64,000 nucleotides of DNA. It comes from Streptococcus salivarius. GTDB lineage: Bacteria; Bacillota; Bacilli; Lactobacillales; Streptococcaceae. The stretch lies in contig NZ_CP018187.1 of the NCBI RefSeq assembly GCF_009738225.1, positions 1,374,501 through 1,438,500 on the forward strand, given 5' to 3'. Under the pieces are notes generated by a model. The model was given only the letters and a program-made list of their open reading frames with translations, ran no database searches and was not told the origin of the DNA. The position numbers and the translations under genes were made by a program. Shown here piece after piece: positions 54,384 through 62,750 of the stretch. Each line of letters begins with the position of its first letter. Position 1 is the stretch's first letter.

Positions 54384-55643
54384 TTAACTCATATTAGATA
54401 AGATTTCTTTTGGAGTTTTGCGCCAAATGAGACCTGTTGTCACACCGAGCGATAATATTACCAAGACTAGAAGACATAGATAAGATAGCCCTAAAGGTAG
54501 TCCCTGAGGAATTTGATCTAATAACTGAAGAGCCTGCTGCTGTCCTTGCTGTCCTATAAATTCTTGCAAAAACAGTCGACTTAGTAGTCGTCCAATAGCA
54601 AGGGCTGGTAGCAAAGACATAAGGGACACCAACAATATCTCCATAAGAAATTGAGCAAAAATGCGTCCCTTGCTCTTCCCAATTGCTAAAAGAATACCTA
54701 TCTCATGATTTCTCTCACGCGTCCATAGTGCCATTAAAAACGAGAGGATACCTGCTCCTGTAACAATTAAACTAATCATCATCGTTCTGACTATTTCTTG
54801 TAGCGCTTGAGACGATTCCTTCAAGGAGTCAAAAGCCTTTCGGTCCTCGTCCAAACGTAGACGATACCAATCGATATCTAATTGTTCCACTTGTTTAATG
54901 ACTTGGTCGATTCTATCTGGATTCTTAATACCAAAGGATAATTTTGTCACTAACTTATCAGTCAAATTAAGCAGCTGGCTAGAGTCCTCATAATGGAGGA
55001 AGACTTGATTTTCACTTAAATCTGAGGACATTCCAGTAAATGTCTCCTCCTTCTTGCCAGAAAAAATACCAACGATATCAAAGCTCATTTTCTTAGCTCT
55101 ATTTTCAGTCACCTGAAAATTGGACAAGGTCAGCTTGTCTCCGACGCTTAGCTTATTTTTTCTAGCAAGCGATTCATGAATCATAATTTGACCTTTAGCA
55201 GATAAGTGCTTTCCCTTAAGAAGTTGAAAAGCACCACTCCTAAAATCAACACTTTGTCCTGTTCCCTTAGTGAAAGTGGCTCCCAAGGCTTGATTAGCCT
55301 CATTATCAAGGTCATCACGTTTCACCGTTTGTTTTCCTGTAACGACCTTCTTATCGATTAGTCGTACTGGGCTTATATATTCAGGTATCGTTGTCATCAC
55401 ATCAGATAGATGACTAATCTTTTCCCCCTCTTTCCAGGAAAATGCACTGCCTCTTTCTTTACTTACCAGAGCAAAACTTGCCCCACTTGACTTCCTGATT
55501 TGTGCTTTCATTCCTCCACCAACTTGCATAAGAGAGAAACAAAAATACAAGCAAGATAATATCAAAAATAAAATGAGAAAAAGGATAAAATTCCGCGTTT
55601 TTTTGCGAAAAATATAAGCAGTTGCCTGTTGTAAGAGAACCAT
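54384..55643 (-). CDS. vex1: ABC transporter permease, Vex1-like
   Basis: The 419-residue permease shows an N-terminal span (about 17-37), an extracellular domain (to about 280) and three C-terminal spans with GILLAIGKSKGRIFAQFLMEIL coupling motif (core LLAIGKSKGRIFAQF). It is homologous to the third gene of the operon. GGAGG lies 8 bases before ATG 55643. A promoter and a candidate short peptide ORF precede it, as Pep27 precedes vex1 in pneumococcus. Confidence 0.82.
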   Translation of the reverse strand: MVLLQQATAYIFRKKTRNFILFLILFLILSCLYFCFSLMQVGGGMKAQIRKSSGASFALVSKERGSAFSWKEGEKISHLSDVMTTIPEYISPVRLIDKKVVTGKQTVKRDDLDNEANQALGATFTKGTGQSVDFRSGAFQLLKGKHLSAKGQIMIHESLARKNKLSVGDKLTLSNFQVTENRAKKMSFDIVGIFSGKKEETFTGMSSDLSENQVFLHYEDSSQLLNLTDKLVTKLSFGIKNPDRIDQVIKQVEQLDIDWYRLRLDEDRKAFDSLKESSQALQEIVRTMMISLIVTGAGILSFLMALWTRERNHEIGILLAIGKSKGRIFAQFLMEILLVSLMSLLPALAIGRLLSRLFLQEFIGQQGQQQALQLLDQIPQGLPLGLSYLCLLVLVILSLGVTTGLIWRKTPKEILSNMS

Positions 55644-55717
55644 CTTCCACCTCCATTTAAGACATTGGCCCTCAGCTATACCAAAGATAAGTGAGGATGC
55701 TTTAATTTCTTATTCTA

Positions 55718-55750
55718 ATTATAGACGACAAATGTGAAACCTTTATGAAA
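55718..55750 (-). promoter_or_regulatory. vex promoter with OmpR-type direct repeat
   Basis: Minus strand: -10 TATAAT (55718-55723). Upstream, TTTCA at 55746-55750 and again at 55735-55739 form an 11-base-period direct repeat in place of a -35 box, which is the usual geometry for an OmpR-type activator. Confidence 0.5.
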
Positions 55751-55759
55751 TTAAATATT

Positions 55760-55831
55760 CTAATCATGATTGACTTTAAACTCTTTTTCTCCAACAAATC
55801 GACTTTCGCTAATAGCATTTACCTCAGGCAT
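55760..55831 (-). CDS. Candidate 23-aa peptide upstream of vex1
   Basis: The frame reads MPEVNAISESRFVGEKEFK then VNHD and a stop. GAGGAAA lies about 10 bases before the ATG. It sits where pneumococcus has the 27-residue Pep27, but sequence similarity to Pep27 is not evident. It overlaps the divergent DUF1846 promoter region and may be chance. Confidence 0.25.
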   Translation of the reverse strand: MPEVNAISESRFVGEKEFKVNHD

Positions 55832-55835
55832 TTGA

Positions 55836-55841
55836 TATAAT
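55836..55841 (+). promoter_or_regulatory. Extended -10 promoter of DUF1846 gene
   Basis: TGATATAAT, 24 bases before the start codon, with AGAGG as ribosome site. Confidence 0.6.
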
Positions 55842-55864
55842 TTTCCTCAGAGGTATTTTTATTT

Positions 55865-57349
55865 ATGAAGAAACAAGCTTTTAGTTCTGAACAGTATTTG
55901 AATCTGCAACGCGACCATATTTTGGAGCGTATTAACCAGTTTGACGGGAAACTCTACTTGGAGTTTGGTGGTAAAATGTTGGAGGATTTCCACGCTGCTC
56001 GTGTCCTTCCCGGTTATGAGCCTGACAATAAAATCAAGCTCCTTCAAGAGCTCAAAGATCAGGTTGAAGTGGTCATCGCCATTAATGCTAGCAATATCGA
56101 GCACTCTAAGGCTCGTGGTGACCTTGGCATTTCTTACGATCAAGAGGTCCTTCGTCTGATTGATAAATTCAACGAACTCAATATCTATGTGGGTTCTGTT
56201 GTTATTACGCAGTATTCAGGTCAACCTGCAGCCGATGCTTTCCGTAACCAATTGGAAAAAAATGGCATCACATCTTACATCCACTACCCAATCAAGGGCT
56301 ATCCAACGGATATGAACCATATCATTTCTCCTGAAGGTATGGGAAAAAATGACTATATCAAGACTAGCCGTAACCTTATCGTCGTTACTGCTCCTGGTCC
56401 TGGTTCTGGTAAATTGGCGACATGTATGTCTAACATGTACCACGACCAAATCAATGGCATCAAATCAGGTTATGCAAAATTTGAAACCTTCCCAGTTTGG
56501 AATTTGCCACTTCATCACCCAGTCAACTTGGCCTATGAAGCTGCCACTGCCGACCTTGATGATGTCAATATGATTGACCCATTCCACTTGGAAACTTATG
56601 GCAAAACTACGGTAAACTACAACCGTGACATCGAGATTTTCCCAGTCCTCAAACGTATGCTTGAGCGCATCCTTGGTGAGTCACCTTACGCTTCACCTAC
56701 GGATATGGGTGTTAACATGGTTGGTTTTGCCATTACGGATGATGAGGCAGCCAAAGAAGCTTCTAAACAAGAAATCATCCGTCGCTACTATCAAACCGTC
56801 CTTGATTTCAAAAATGAACGTGTTCCTGAGACTGCTGTCAAGAAGATTGAGTTGCTCATGAATGACCTTGGTATTACTCCTGAAGATCGCCAAGTGGTTG
56901 TTGCAGCACGCACTAAGGCTGAAGAAACAGGTGGTTCTGCTCTTGCCCTCGAATTGCCAAATGGTCAAATCGTCACTGGTAAGAATTCAGAACTCTTTGG
57001 TCCAACTGCAGCTGCTTTGATTAATGCTATCAAGACTTCTGCAGGTATTGATAAGGATACTAAACTTATCGAGCCTGAAGTGGTTAAACCTATCCAAGGT
57101 CTGAAAATTGACCATCTGGGTAGCCGTAATCCTCGTCTCCACTCCAACGAAATCCTTATCGCCTTGGCCATTACTGCTGCCAACAATGCGGATGCGGCCC
57201 GTGCCATGGAGGAACTTGGTAACCTCAAAGGTTCTGAAGCTCACTCAACAATCATTCTTACCGATGAAGACAAAAATGTTCTTCGTAAGCTCGGTATCAA
57301 TGTGACCTTCGATCCTTACTATCAATACGACAAATTGTACCGTAAGTAA
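55865..57349 (+). CDS. DUF1846 family protein
   Basis: The 494-residue cytosolic protein has the DUF1846 pattern, with [26 protein letters not shown] near the start (core [18 protein letters not shown]) and [16 protein letters not shown] around residue 180, a possible nucleotide-binding loop. The family is widely conserved in Firmicutes at this length and has been structurally solved, but its function is unknown. Codon use is that of a highly expressed gene. It is monocistronic between a promoter and a good terminator. Confidence 0.93.
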   Translation: MKKQAFSSEQYLNLQRDHILERINQFDGKLYLEFGGKMLEDFHAARVLPGYEPDNKIKLLQELKDQVEVVIAINASNIEHSKARGDLGISYDQEVLRLIDKFNELNIYVGSVVITQYSGQPAADAFRNQLEKNGITSYIHYPIKGYPTDMNHIISPEGMGKNDYIKTSRNLIVVTAPGPGSGKLATCMSNMYHDQINGIKSGYAKFETFPVWNLPLHHPVNLAYEAATADLDDVNMIDPFHLETYGKTTVNYNRDIEIFPVLKRMLERILGESPYASPTDMGVNMVGFAITDDEAAKEASKQEIIRRYYQTVLDFKNERVPETAVKKIELLMNDLGITPEDRQVVVAARTKAEETGGSALALELPNGQIVTGKNSELFGPTAAALINAIKTSAGIDKDTKLIEPEVVKPIQGLKIDHLGSRNPRLHSNEILIALAITAANNADAARAMEELGNLKGSEAHSTIILTDEDKNVLRKLGINVTFDPYYQYDKLYRK

Positions 57350-57367
57350 TTCATGATTTAAAACAAG

Positions 57368-57399
57368 AAAGACCTCAGTTTTACCAACTGGGGTCTTTT
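57368..57399 (+). terminator. Terminator after DUF1846 gene
   Basis: AAAGACCTCAGTT pairs with AACTGGGGTCTTT (one G-U), followed by T residues. Confidence 0.88.
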
Positions 57400-57420
57400 C
57401 GAAATCACTTTAGCTGGAGA

Positions 57421-57453
57421 AAAAAAAGGGAAACTCTATCGAGTTCCCTTTTT
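57421..57453 (-). terminator. Second, bidirectional terminator
   Basis: AAAGGGAACTC and GAGTTTCCCTTT pair around GATA with T runs on both strands; probably ends the small membrane protein transcript from the right. Confidence 0.75.
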
Positions 57454-57493
57454 GATAACCCACTCTTTCGTCTCGACCCGTTCCCAATGAAAA

Positions 57494-57560
57494 GGGAGTG
57501 GCCTAGCATTATTATGAAAAAGTGAGTTAAAGGTATCAAACAGAGGGCTAAGCCACTCCC
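57494..57560. repeat. 14-bp-arm inverted repeat in intergenic region
   Basis: GGGAGTGGCCTAGC (57494-57507) and GCTAAGCCACTCCC (57547-57560) pair with one mismatch around a 39-base AT-rich interval. No T run follows. It may be an RNA element or the trace of a small mobile repeat. Confidence 0.5.
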
Positions 57561-57568
57561 GATTCTAA

Positions 57569-57913
57569 TCAGCCTACGATTTCTAACTTGAGAAAAGGTA
57601 AGCTAAAAAGCAAAATTATAGTAGATAGGACAGCAACAAGTGGAAGATAACGACCTCCAACAAGATAAAGTAACAATGGCGCTATCGCTATAAAGCGATT
57701 TAGAAAATTGCTAGTAACACGGACAATTTGCCCGTCCTCCACCGTAATAGTGTTAGACTTGTAACCCAATTTTCCGACACTCAAACGAGCTTTTGACGAT
57801 GGTAGGGAAACGCTCACGTCTTCCACTCCAGAAACTGTCCCCACAAGACTACTGTCTACGCGAATAGGACTCTTTCTAGCTACCTTGCTCGCTTCAATTG
57901 TAATACTAGCCAC
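57569..57913 (-). CDS. Small protein with beta domain and C-terminal membrane hairpin
   Basis: The 114-residue product has a soluble N-terminal part (residues 1-68, GVEDVSVSLPSSKARLSVGKLGYKSNTITVEDGQ; core VGKLGYKSNTITVEDGQ) resembling a PEGA-like beta module. Two C-terminal spans (about 74-90 and 92-110) follow. No known family is certain. The ATG is preceded by AGGAGA. A cre-like site lies about 45 bases upstream, suggesting carbon control. Confidence 0.65.
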   Translation of the reverse strand: MASITIEASKVARKSPIRVDSSLVGTVSGVEDVSVSLPSSKARLSVGKLGYKSNTITVEDGQIVRVTSNFLNRFIAIAPLLLYLVGGRYLPLVAVLSTIILLFSLPFLKLEIVG

Positions 57914-57957
57914 TAGTCATCTCCTTTTCCTATCTTTTCATTTATAGTATACACCTT

Positions 57958-57971
57958 TTGAAACGCTTACA
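57958..57971 (-). promoter_or_regulatory. cre-like site upstream of small membrane protein
   Basis: TTGAAACGCTTACA differs from TGNAANCGNTTNCA only at the second base. Confidence 0.5.
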
Positions 57972-58075
57972 CAAGGGAAATGACTGTTAAATCAAGATTT
58001 CTTGAAAATGTTTTATGTTTTCAAAAGTTCTTAAACCGCTTTGAGGGACTTTGGAAATATTGGTTTTTAAATAGT

Positions 58076-58116
58076 AAAAAGGGCTCAGTCCTATCTAATA
58101 CAGAACTGAACCCTTT
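58076..58116 (-). terminator. Terminator downstream of gldA
   Basis: AAAGGGTTCAGT pairs with ACTGAGCCCTTT (one G-U), followed by TTTT on the minus strand. Confidence 0.75.
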
Positions 58117-58146
58117 CCTATAACAATTTGTCTATCCTGTTGGGAT

Positions 58147-58192
58147 AAGTGCCTGAGGGGGATAGTATTCCTATACGGGAATAGAGGCACTT
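58147..58192. repeat. Hairpin just after gldA
   Basis: AAGTGCCT pairs with AGGCACTT, with an inner TATTCC/GGGAATA helix. It is too weak in T to be a terminator and could stabilise the gldA mRNA end. Confidence 0.45.
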
Positions 58193-58215
58193 TCCTTACA
58201 AAAGACCTCATTTAC

Positions 58216-59307
58216 TTAGTCCAATCCATTAACATAAGCATCTACTGCTACGATTGCTTGGGCAATATCAGAGGCTTTCACTTCAAATGGCATTTGATGG
58301 ATAGTTTCTCCTTCAATAGTCGCTTGTTGACCAACCTTGAGAAGATCTTCGTAGCTTGCATTTTCAAGATGCATTTCTTTAAGAGTAGTTGGCATGCCAA
58401 TTTGTTGATAGAAGCGAATGTATTTATCCAAAACTTCTTTTGGACGATTTTCTAAGAACAATTGCACAAGAGTTCCGTAGGCTACTTTTTCACCATGAGT
58501 CAAATGGTGAATATCGCCAGTGAGAGCTGTGAAACCATTATGGATGGCATGAGCAGCAGCCAAACCACCACTTTCAAATCCAATACCACTAAGAAGGGTA
58601 TTAGCTTCAATAATATTTTCCAGGGCAGGCGTTACCACTTTAGCTTCACAAGCGGCCATGGCTTGTAGACCATCTGCAAAAAGAATCTCTTCACAGCGTT
58701 CAGCAATGGCAACCCCTGCTAGAGTTTGGTGTTTACCTAGCATAGTTTTTCCGTTGGCTTGCATAACTGCTCGAGCTTCTACCCAAGTTGCTAAGCCATC
58801 TGCAATACCAGATGCTAACAAACGTTTTGGTGCTTGAGAGATCACTTTACTATCCACCAAAACCAACTCTGGGTTCTTAGAATAGAAGATATAGCGCTCA
58901 AAGGCACCCTCGTCAGTATAGATAACAGACAAAGCTGAAACTGGAGCATCTGTAGATGCGATAGTTGGGGCAATAACAACTGACGATTGTAGAAGGTCTG
59001 CAATAGCTTTAGCACTATCGATAGTCTTACCGCCACCGAGTCCAATAACTAAATCACAGCCTTCTTCTTTGGCTAGGCTGACCACACGATTAATTTCATT
59101 ATCCGATGCTTCTCCATTAAAGAAGACTGGTACAACTGTGAGTCCATTTTGAACAAGGTATTCTTCGAAACGTTTACCTACAATATCATAAACTACTGAG
59201 TCACATAGTAAAACAGGATGAGTTCCCAATTCTGAAATGGCTTTTGCATTTTCAAATAAGGCATTTTCACCTTGAATGTAACGTAACGGACTTGCAAAAT
59301 TTCTCAT
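58216..59307 (-). CDS. gldA: Glycerol dehydrogenase
   Basis: The 363-residue iron/zinc-type alcohol dehydrogenase has the NAD-binding GLGGGKTIDSAKA, and metal ligands Asp in GIADGLATW, His in AAAHAIHNG and His in LTHGEKVAYG. It oxidises glycerol to dihydroxyacetone in the cytoplasm, or works in reverse. The start at 59307 has AAAGGAG upstream; six extra codons in frame before it overlap that site. Its product would be phosphorylated by DhaKLM, encoded 1.2 kb upstream on the same strand. Confidence 0.93.
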   Translation of the reverse strand: MRNFASPLRYIQGENALFENAKAISELGTHPVLLCDSVVYDIVGKRFEEYLVQNGLTVVPVFFNGEASDNEINRVVSLAKEEGCDLVIGLGGGKTIDSAKAIADLLQSSVVIAPTIASTDAPVSALSVIYTDEGAFERYIFYSKNPELVLVDSKVISQAPKRLLASGIADGLATWVEARAVMQANGKTMLGKHQTLAGVAIAERCEEILFADGLQAMAACEAKVVTPALENIIEANTLLSGIGFESGGLAAAHAIHNGFTALTGDIHHLTHGEKVAYGTLVQLFLENRPKEVLDKYIRFYQQIGMPTTLKEMHLENASYEDLLKVGQQATIEGETIHQMPFEVKASDIAQAIVAVDAYVNGLD

Positions 59308-59450
59308 GTCTTTCTCCTTTGACATAAATGTATTTATATAGAATCGGTTAAATAGACCTATTCCTATCTTATGCAGGGCTAAATCCTTTTAAGAGACTGT
59401 CTATCTTTTGTAGTCAGTACATTATACTGGTCTTGTTTATCATCTAATCG

Positions 59451-60434
59451 CTACTCTTCTTCTGGGTAGACCAAGCCCCAGTCTTTGCGGAGTTGAGTCA
59501 TAAGTTCCATGACATCTCGGCTGTAATTGAGGTAGGTATGATCATCCTCGCCTGCAACAGTTGCTTCCATGTCTAGGACCTCATACTGGAGGGCTTTGGC
59601 GGTTTCTCCGGCCTCGATGACTTCTTGTGAGCCATCTTCCGTATAGGTGATGACTGCCTTTTGCCCACGTGGGTACTCGTAAAGTTCGATATAGCCCTTG
59701 TCATAAGCGATGGTGCCACGTTTAGGTTGTTTAGCATGAAGACTTAGCGTCACCGTCGCCATTTCCCCTTCTGCATTGGTAAGAAGAATGCCCGCTTGCT
59801 CATCAACGCCAGTCGGAGCTAATTTGACCTGTGAAACCATCTCTGTCGGTTGTGAGGTCATAAACCAACGCACGAAGGATAGGGCATAGACACCGATATC
59901 AAGTAGGGCACCACCAGCTAGATTACGATTGAAAAAGCGGTTGGTCATGTCATATTCTTTGTAAGAACCGAAGTTCATCTGGATGACCTTGAGAGGACCT
60001 AGCTTACCACTTTCCACGATTTCAGATAGTTTTCGATAGATAGGCATATGGAAAATGGTCATGGCTTCTGCCAGTTTGACATGATTTTCTTCGGCGAGTT
60101 GGATAGCTTCTGCCAATTCCTCACTATTTAAGGTGATAGATTTTTCACAGAGGACGTGTTTACCTGCTGCGAGTGCCTTGCGAAGAAAATTGATATGCGT
60201 ATTGTGAGGCGTTGAAATGTAGATAATATCCACTTCAGGATCTTTAAACACTTCATCAATCTCTTTATAAACCTTTTCAATACCGTATTTTTCAGCGAAG
60301 GCAACACCCTTATCATAGGTGCGATTAGCAACGGAATAGAGTTTACCACCTAGAGCCTCTAAAGCCTGTGCCAACTCATTGGCAATAACACCCGTCCCAA
60401 GACTAGCCCATTTATACTTAATTTGATTTGTCAT
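59451..60434 (-). CDS. Gfo/Idh/MocA family oxidoreductase
   Basis: The 327-residue enzyme has an N-terminal Rossmann fold (ASLGTGVIANELAQAL, residues about 10-25), DIIYISTPHNTH and the catalytic-type HVLCEKSITLN (Glu-Lys). A C-terminal alpha/beta domain with GGALLDIGVYALSFVRW follows. It probably oxidises or reduces a sugar or polyol with NAD(P). It lies 14 bases after dhaM, so it is probably in the dha operon and may act on a related triose or polyol; substrate is unknown. Confidence 0.87.
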   Translation of the reverse strand: MTNQIKYKWASLGTGVIANELAQALEALGGKLYSVANRTYDKGVAFAEKYGIEKVYKEIDEVFKDPEVDIIYISTPHNTHINFLRKALAAGKHVLCEKSITLNSEELAEAIQLAEENHVKLAEAMTIFHMPIYRKLSEIVESGKLGPLKVIQMNFGSYKEYDMTNRFFNRNLAGGALLDIGVYALSFVRWFMTSQPTEMVSQVKLAPTGVDEQAGILLTNAEGEMATVTLSLHAKQPKRGTIAYDKGYIELYEYPRGQKAVITYTEDGSQEVIEAGETAKALQYEVLDMEATVAGEDDHTYLNYSRDVMELMTQLRKDWGLVYPEEE

Positions 60435-60448
60435 AGTTTTCCTTTATT

Positions 60449-60823
60449 CTATTTTTGAATGGTTAATTCATTTATCTGTGATAAGATTTCAACTTCACTC
60501 GCTCCTGCCTGAAGCAAGGCTGATGCCGCATAGGCCCCCTCAATGAGAGGTACCTGCTGAATAAGGATTTCCTTGTCTGAAAATTCTTCAACCATCTCCA
60601 AATTCATGCGAGCACTGCCCAGATCATAAAAGGCCAAGAGACGTTTAGCAGGTTGACTATCCACTGCTACTTGAACATGGTCAAAACTAGATCCCAGTCC
60701 ACCATCTTCAAGACCGCCTGTAGCCGTTAAAGGAATATCTGGTGCAACTTCACGAATCAGACTCACCAAACCTTTAGCGATATCAGCAGAGTGGGATACA
60801 ATCACAATTCCAAGTTCTGGCAT
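60449..60823 (-). CDS. dhaM: Dihydroxyacetone kinase phosphotransfer subunit DhaM
   Basis: The 124-residue protein is a mannose-type EIIA domain with phospho-accepting His11 in GIVIVSHSADIAKGL. Only the EIIA domain is present, as in other Gram-positive DhaM, without the HPr and EI-like domains of enterics. It passes phosphate from HPr to the ADP bound by DhaL. It lies three bases after dhaL and 14 before the oxidoreductase gene. Confidence 0.93.
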   Translation of the reverse strand: MPELGIVIVSHSADIAKGLVSLIREVAPDIPLTATGGLEDGGLGSSFDHVQVAVDSQPAKRLLAFYDLGSARMNLEMVEEFSDKEILIQQVPLIEGAYAASALLQAGASEVEILSQINELTIQK

Positions 60824-60826
60824 GTC

Positions 60827-61402
60827 CTATTCCTCCGCTTCTAGCAAGGCTTTGAAGAGTAGACCAGACGAATAAGAGCCTGGATCAATGTGACCAATTG
60901 AACGCTCACCGACATAGGAGGCACGCCCCTTGGTAGCTGCAACATCCTTGGTTGAAAGAACAGCTTGGTCAATGACATCATTGGTTAGTTGACCTTGTTT
61001 GACAGCTTCAACAACCGGATGCCAAACATCCACCATGGTCTTTTCACCAGCTTGTGCATGACCACGTTTTTTAATCATCTCGAGACCCGCCTCAAGCACT
61101 CCTGCCAGATCTTGACCAGCTTGTTCAGCCTTCATCATGCCCATAAAGGCAGACCCATAAAGCGGACCTGACGCACCACCAACTTTACTAATCAAGGCCA
61201 TAGAAACCGCCTTGAACACTTCTGCTGCACTTTGTGGTTCAGTGCTGTTAATAGCCTCAATGGCTGCCGCCATACCACGCGCCAAGTTAGCACCATGATC
61301 ACCATCTCCAATAGGACCGTCTAATTCAGACAAGTGGTCTTTTTCTGCTTCAACTTTTTGGTTAAAGCCTTGCATCCATTTTACTGCAACTGTTTTATCC
61401 AT
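60827..61402 (-). CDS. dhaL: Dihydroxyacetone kinase ADP-binding subunit DhaL
   Basis: The 191-residue protein has the Mg-ADP-binding DGPIGDGDHGANLARGM (residues 28-44), SKVGGASGPLYGSAFM and GRASYVGERSIGHIDPG. These define DhaL, in which ADP serves as a permanent cofactor rephosphorylated by DhaM. It is the second gene of the dha operon, 31 bases after dhaK. Length is standard. Confidence 0.94.
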   Translation of the reverse strand: MDKTVAVKWMQGFNQKVEAEKDHLSELDGPIGDGDHGANLARGMAAAIEAINSTEPQSAAEVFKAVSMALISKVGGASGPLYGSAFMGMMKAEQAGQDLAGVLEAGLEMIKKRGHAQAGEKTMVDVWHPVVEAVKQGQLTNDVIDQAVLSTKDVAATKGRASYVGERSIGHIDPGSYSSGLLFKALLEAEE

Positions 61403-61433
61403 AATATACCTAATTTCTAGTTCTCACGTCAGA

Positions 61434-62423
61434 CTACCAAGCAATAGTCTTAACTGGACTCTCCAAAGCCTCAAGCCAAGCCTCATCTTCAATCTTCATC
61501 AGAGTCAATGAGAGGCCTGCCATATCAATAGATGTCATGTAATTACCTAATTTTTTATATGCCACATCTAGTCCGGCATCTCCAAGAATGCTTGCTACAT
61601 CATTAGCAAAGACATACTGCTCCATGAGAGGTGTCGCACCCATACCATTGATGAGAAGGGCATAGCGTTCGCCTGACTTAGCCTCAAAGGCTTCAAGGAG
61701 CTTCCCTGTCAATTCTTCAGCTAACTGTCGAGAAGGTTGCATAGACTCCTTGCGATAGCCTGGTTCACCATGGATACCAATACCGTACTCTATTTCATCC
61801 TCTGCTAGGACAAAACCAGGCTTGCCGACCTCAGGAACTGTCGCACCGCTAAGGGCCAAACCAATAGTGTGGATATTAGGAACAATCTTGTCAGCCAAGT
61901 CTTTGATTTCAGCCAGAGACTTACCTTCGCGAGCCGCATGACCTAGGATCTTATGCACGAAAATGGTACCTGCAACCCCACGACGACCTTGAGTATAGAG
62001 GCTATTTTCCACAGCAATATCGTCGTCCACAACGACACTGGCAACCTCGATACCTTCCATTTCAGCCAATTCTTGAGCCATCTCAAAATTCATGATGTCC
62101 CCAGAATAATTTTTAACAACCATGAAGACACCAGCCCCTTGATCTGCTTCCTTGATAGCTTCCAAAATTTGATCAGGCGTTGGTGACGTAAATACTGCAC
62201 CTGCGATGGCTGCTGAAAGCATACCATCACCTACAAAACCAGCGTGAGCTGGCTCATGACCACTTCCGCCACCAGAAATGAGACCAACTTGACCAGCAGC
62301 CTGCTCATTTCTTACAATGATGTCAAAGCCGTCAACACGATGCACCAAATCACTGTGAACATAAGCCAAACCATCTAGCATCTCTGTCACAACATTTTCA
62401 GGTTTATTGATAATTTTTTTCAT
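61434..62423 (-). CDS. dhaK: Dihydroxyacetone kinase substrate-binding subunit DhaK
   Basis: The 329-residue subunit binds dihydroxyacetone covalently through His218 (GIGIHGEPGYR). SGGGSGHEPAHAGFVGDGML (residues 50-69) forms the substrate loop. With DhaL and DhaM it makes DHAP using phosphoenolpyruvate. It leads the operon; AAAGGAGG lies upstream and a cre-like site about 125 bases upstream suggests CcpA repression. No DhaS/DhaQ-type activator is visible within the window. Confidence 0.95.
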   Translation of the reverse strand: MKKIINKPENVVTEMLDGLAYVHSDLVHRVDGFDIIVRNEQAAGQVGLISGGGSGHEPAHAGFVGDGMLSAAIAGAVFTSPTPDQILEAIKEADQGAGVFMVVKNYSGDIMNFEMAQELAEMEGIEVASVVVDDDIAVENSLYTQGRRGVAGTIFVHKILGHAAREGKSLAEIKDLADKIVPNIHTIGLALSGATVPEVGKPGFVLAEDEIEYGIGIHGEPGYRKESMQPSRQLAEELTGKLLEAFEAKSGERYALLINGMGATPLMEQYVFANDVASILGDAGLDVAYKKLGNYMTSIDMAGLSLTLMKIEDEAWLEALESPVKTIAW

Positions 62424-62544
62424 GGAATTGCCTCCTTTTCAAAGGTATCATCTATTTGCACTTACATTTGTTCCCTTCTTTAATTGCTAAGACCCCTATA
62501 AATAAAGGACTTAAACGCTTTTTGAGAAAGGTAGCGTAAAAATA

Positions 62545-62558
62545 TGTAAACGCATACA
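62545..62558 (-). promoter_or_regulatory. cre-like site upstream of dha operon
   Basis: TGTAAACGCATACA matches the TGWAANCGNTNWCA form of cre with one mismatch, in the AT-rich probable promoter region of dhaK. Confidence 0.6.
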
Positions 62559-62689
62559 TTTTATAATTTAATTGTAGCATTTGCCTCTACCAATAGCAAG
62601 GCAAAAGGCAAGCCCCCCCATTTTCCTGCCCCCTATCATTAAGTAGAAGAAAAATCTCATAGAAAGTCCTATTTTAGTCGTCAAAGCTA

Positions 62690-62718
62690 TTGAAAAACCA
62701 CCATTCAAGCCTTATAAT
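62690..62718 (+). promoter_or_regulatory. Promoter of thrE-like gene
   Basis: TTGAAA, 17 bases, TATAAT, followed by AAGGAGG five bases before the ATG at 62751. Confidence 0.85.
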
Positions 62719-62750
62719 GGAATGACGAATTAAGCGCTAAGGAGGTTCAA

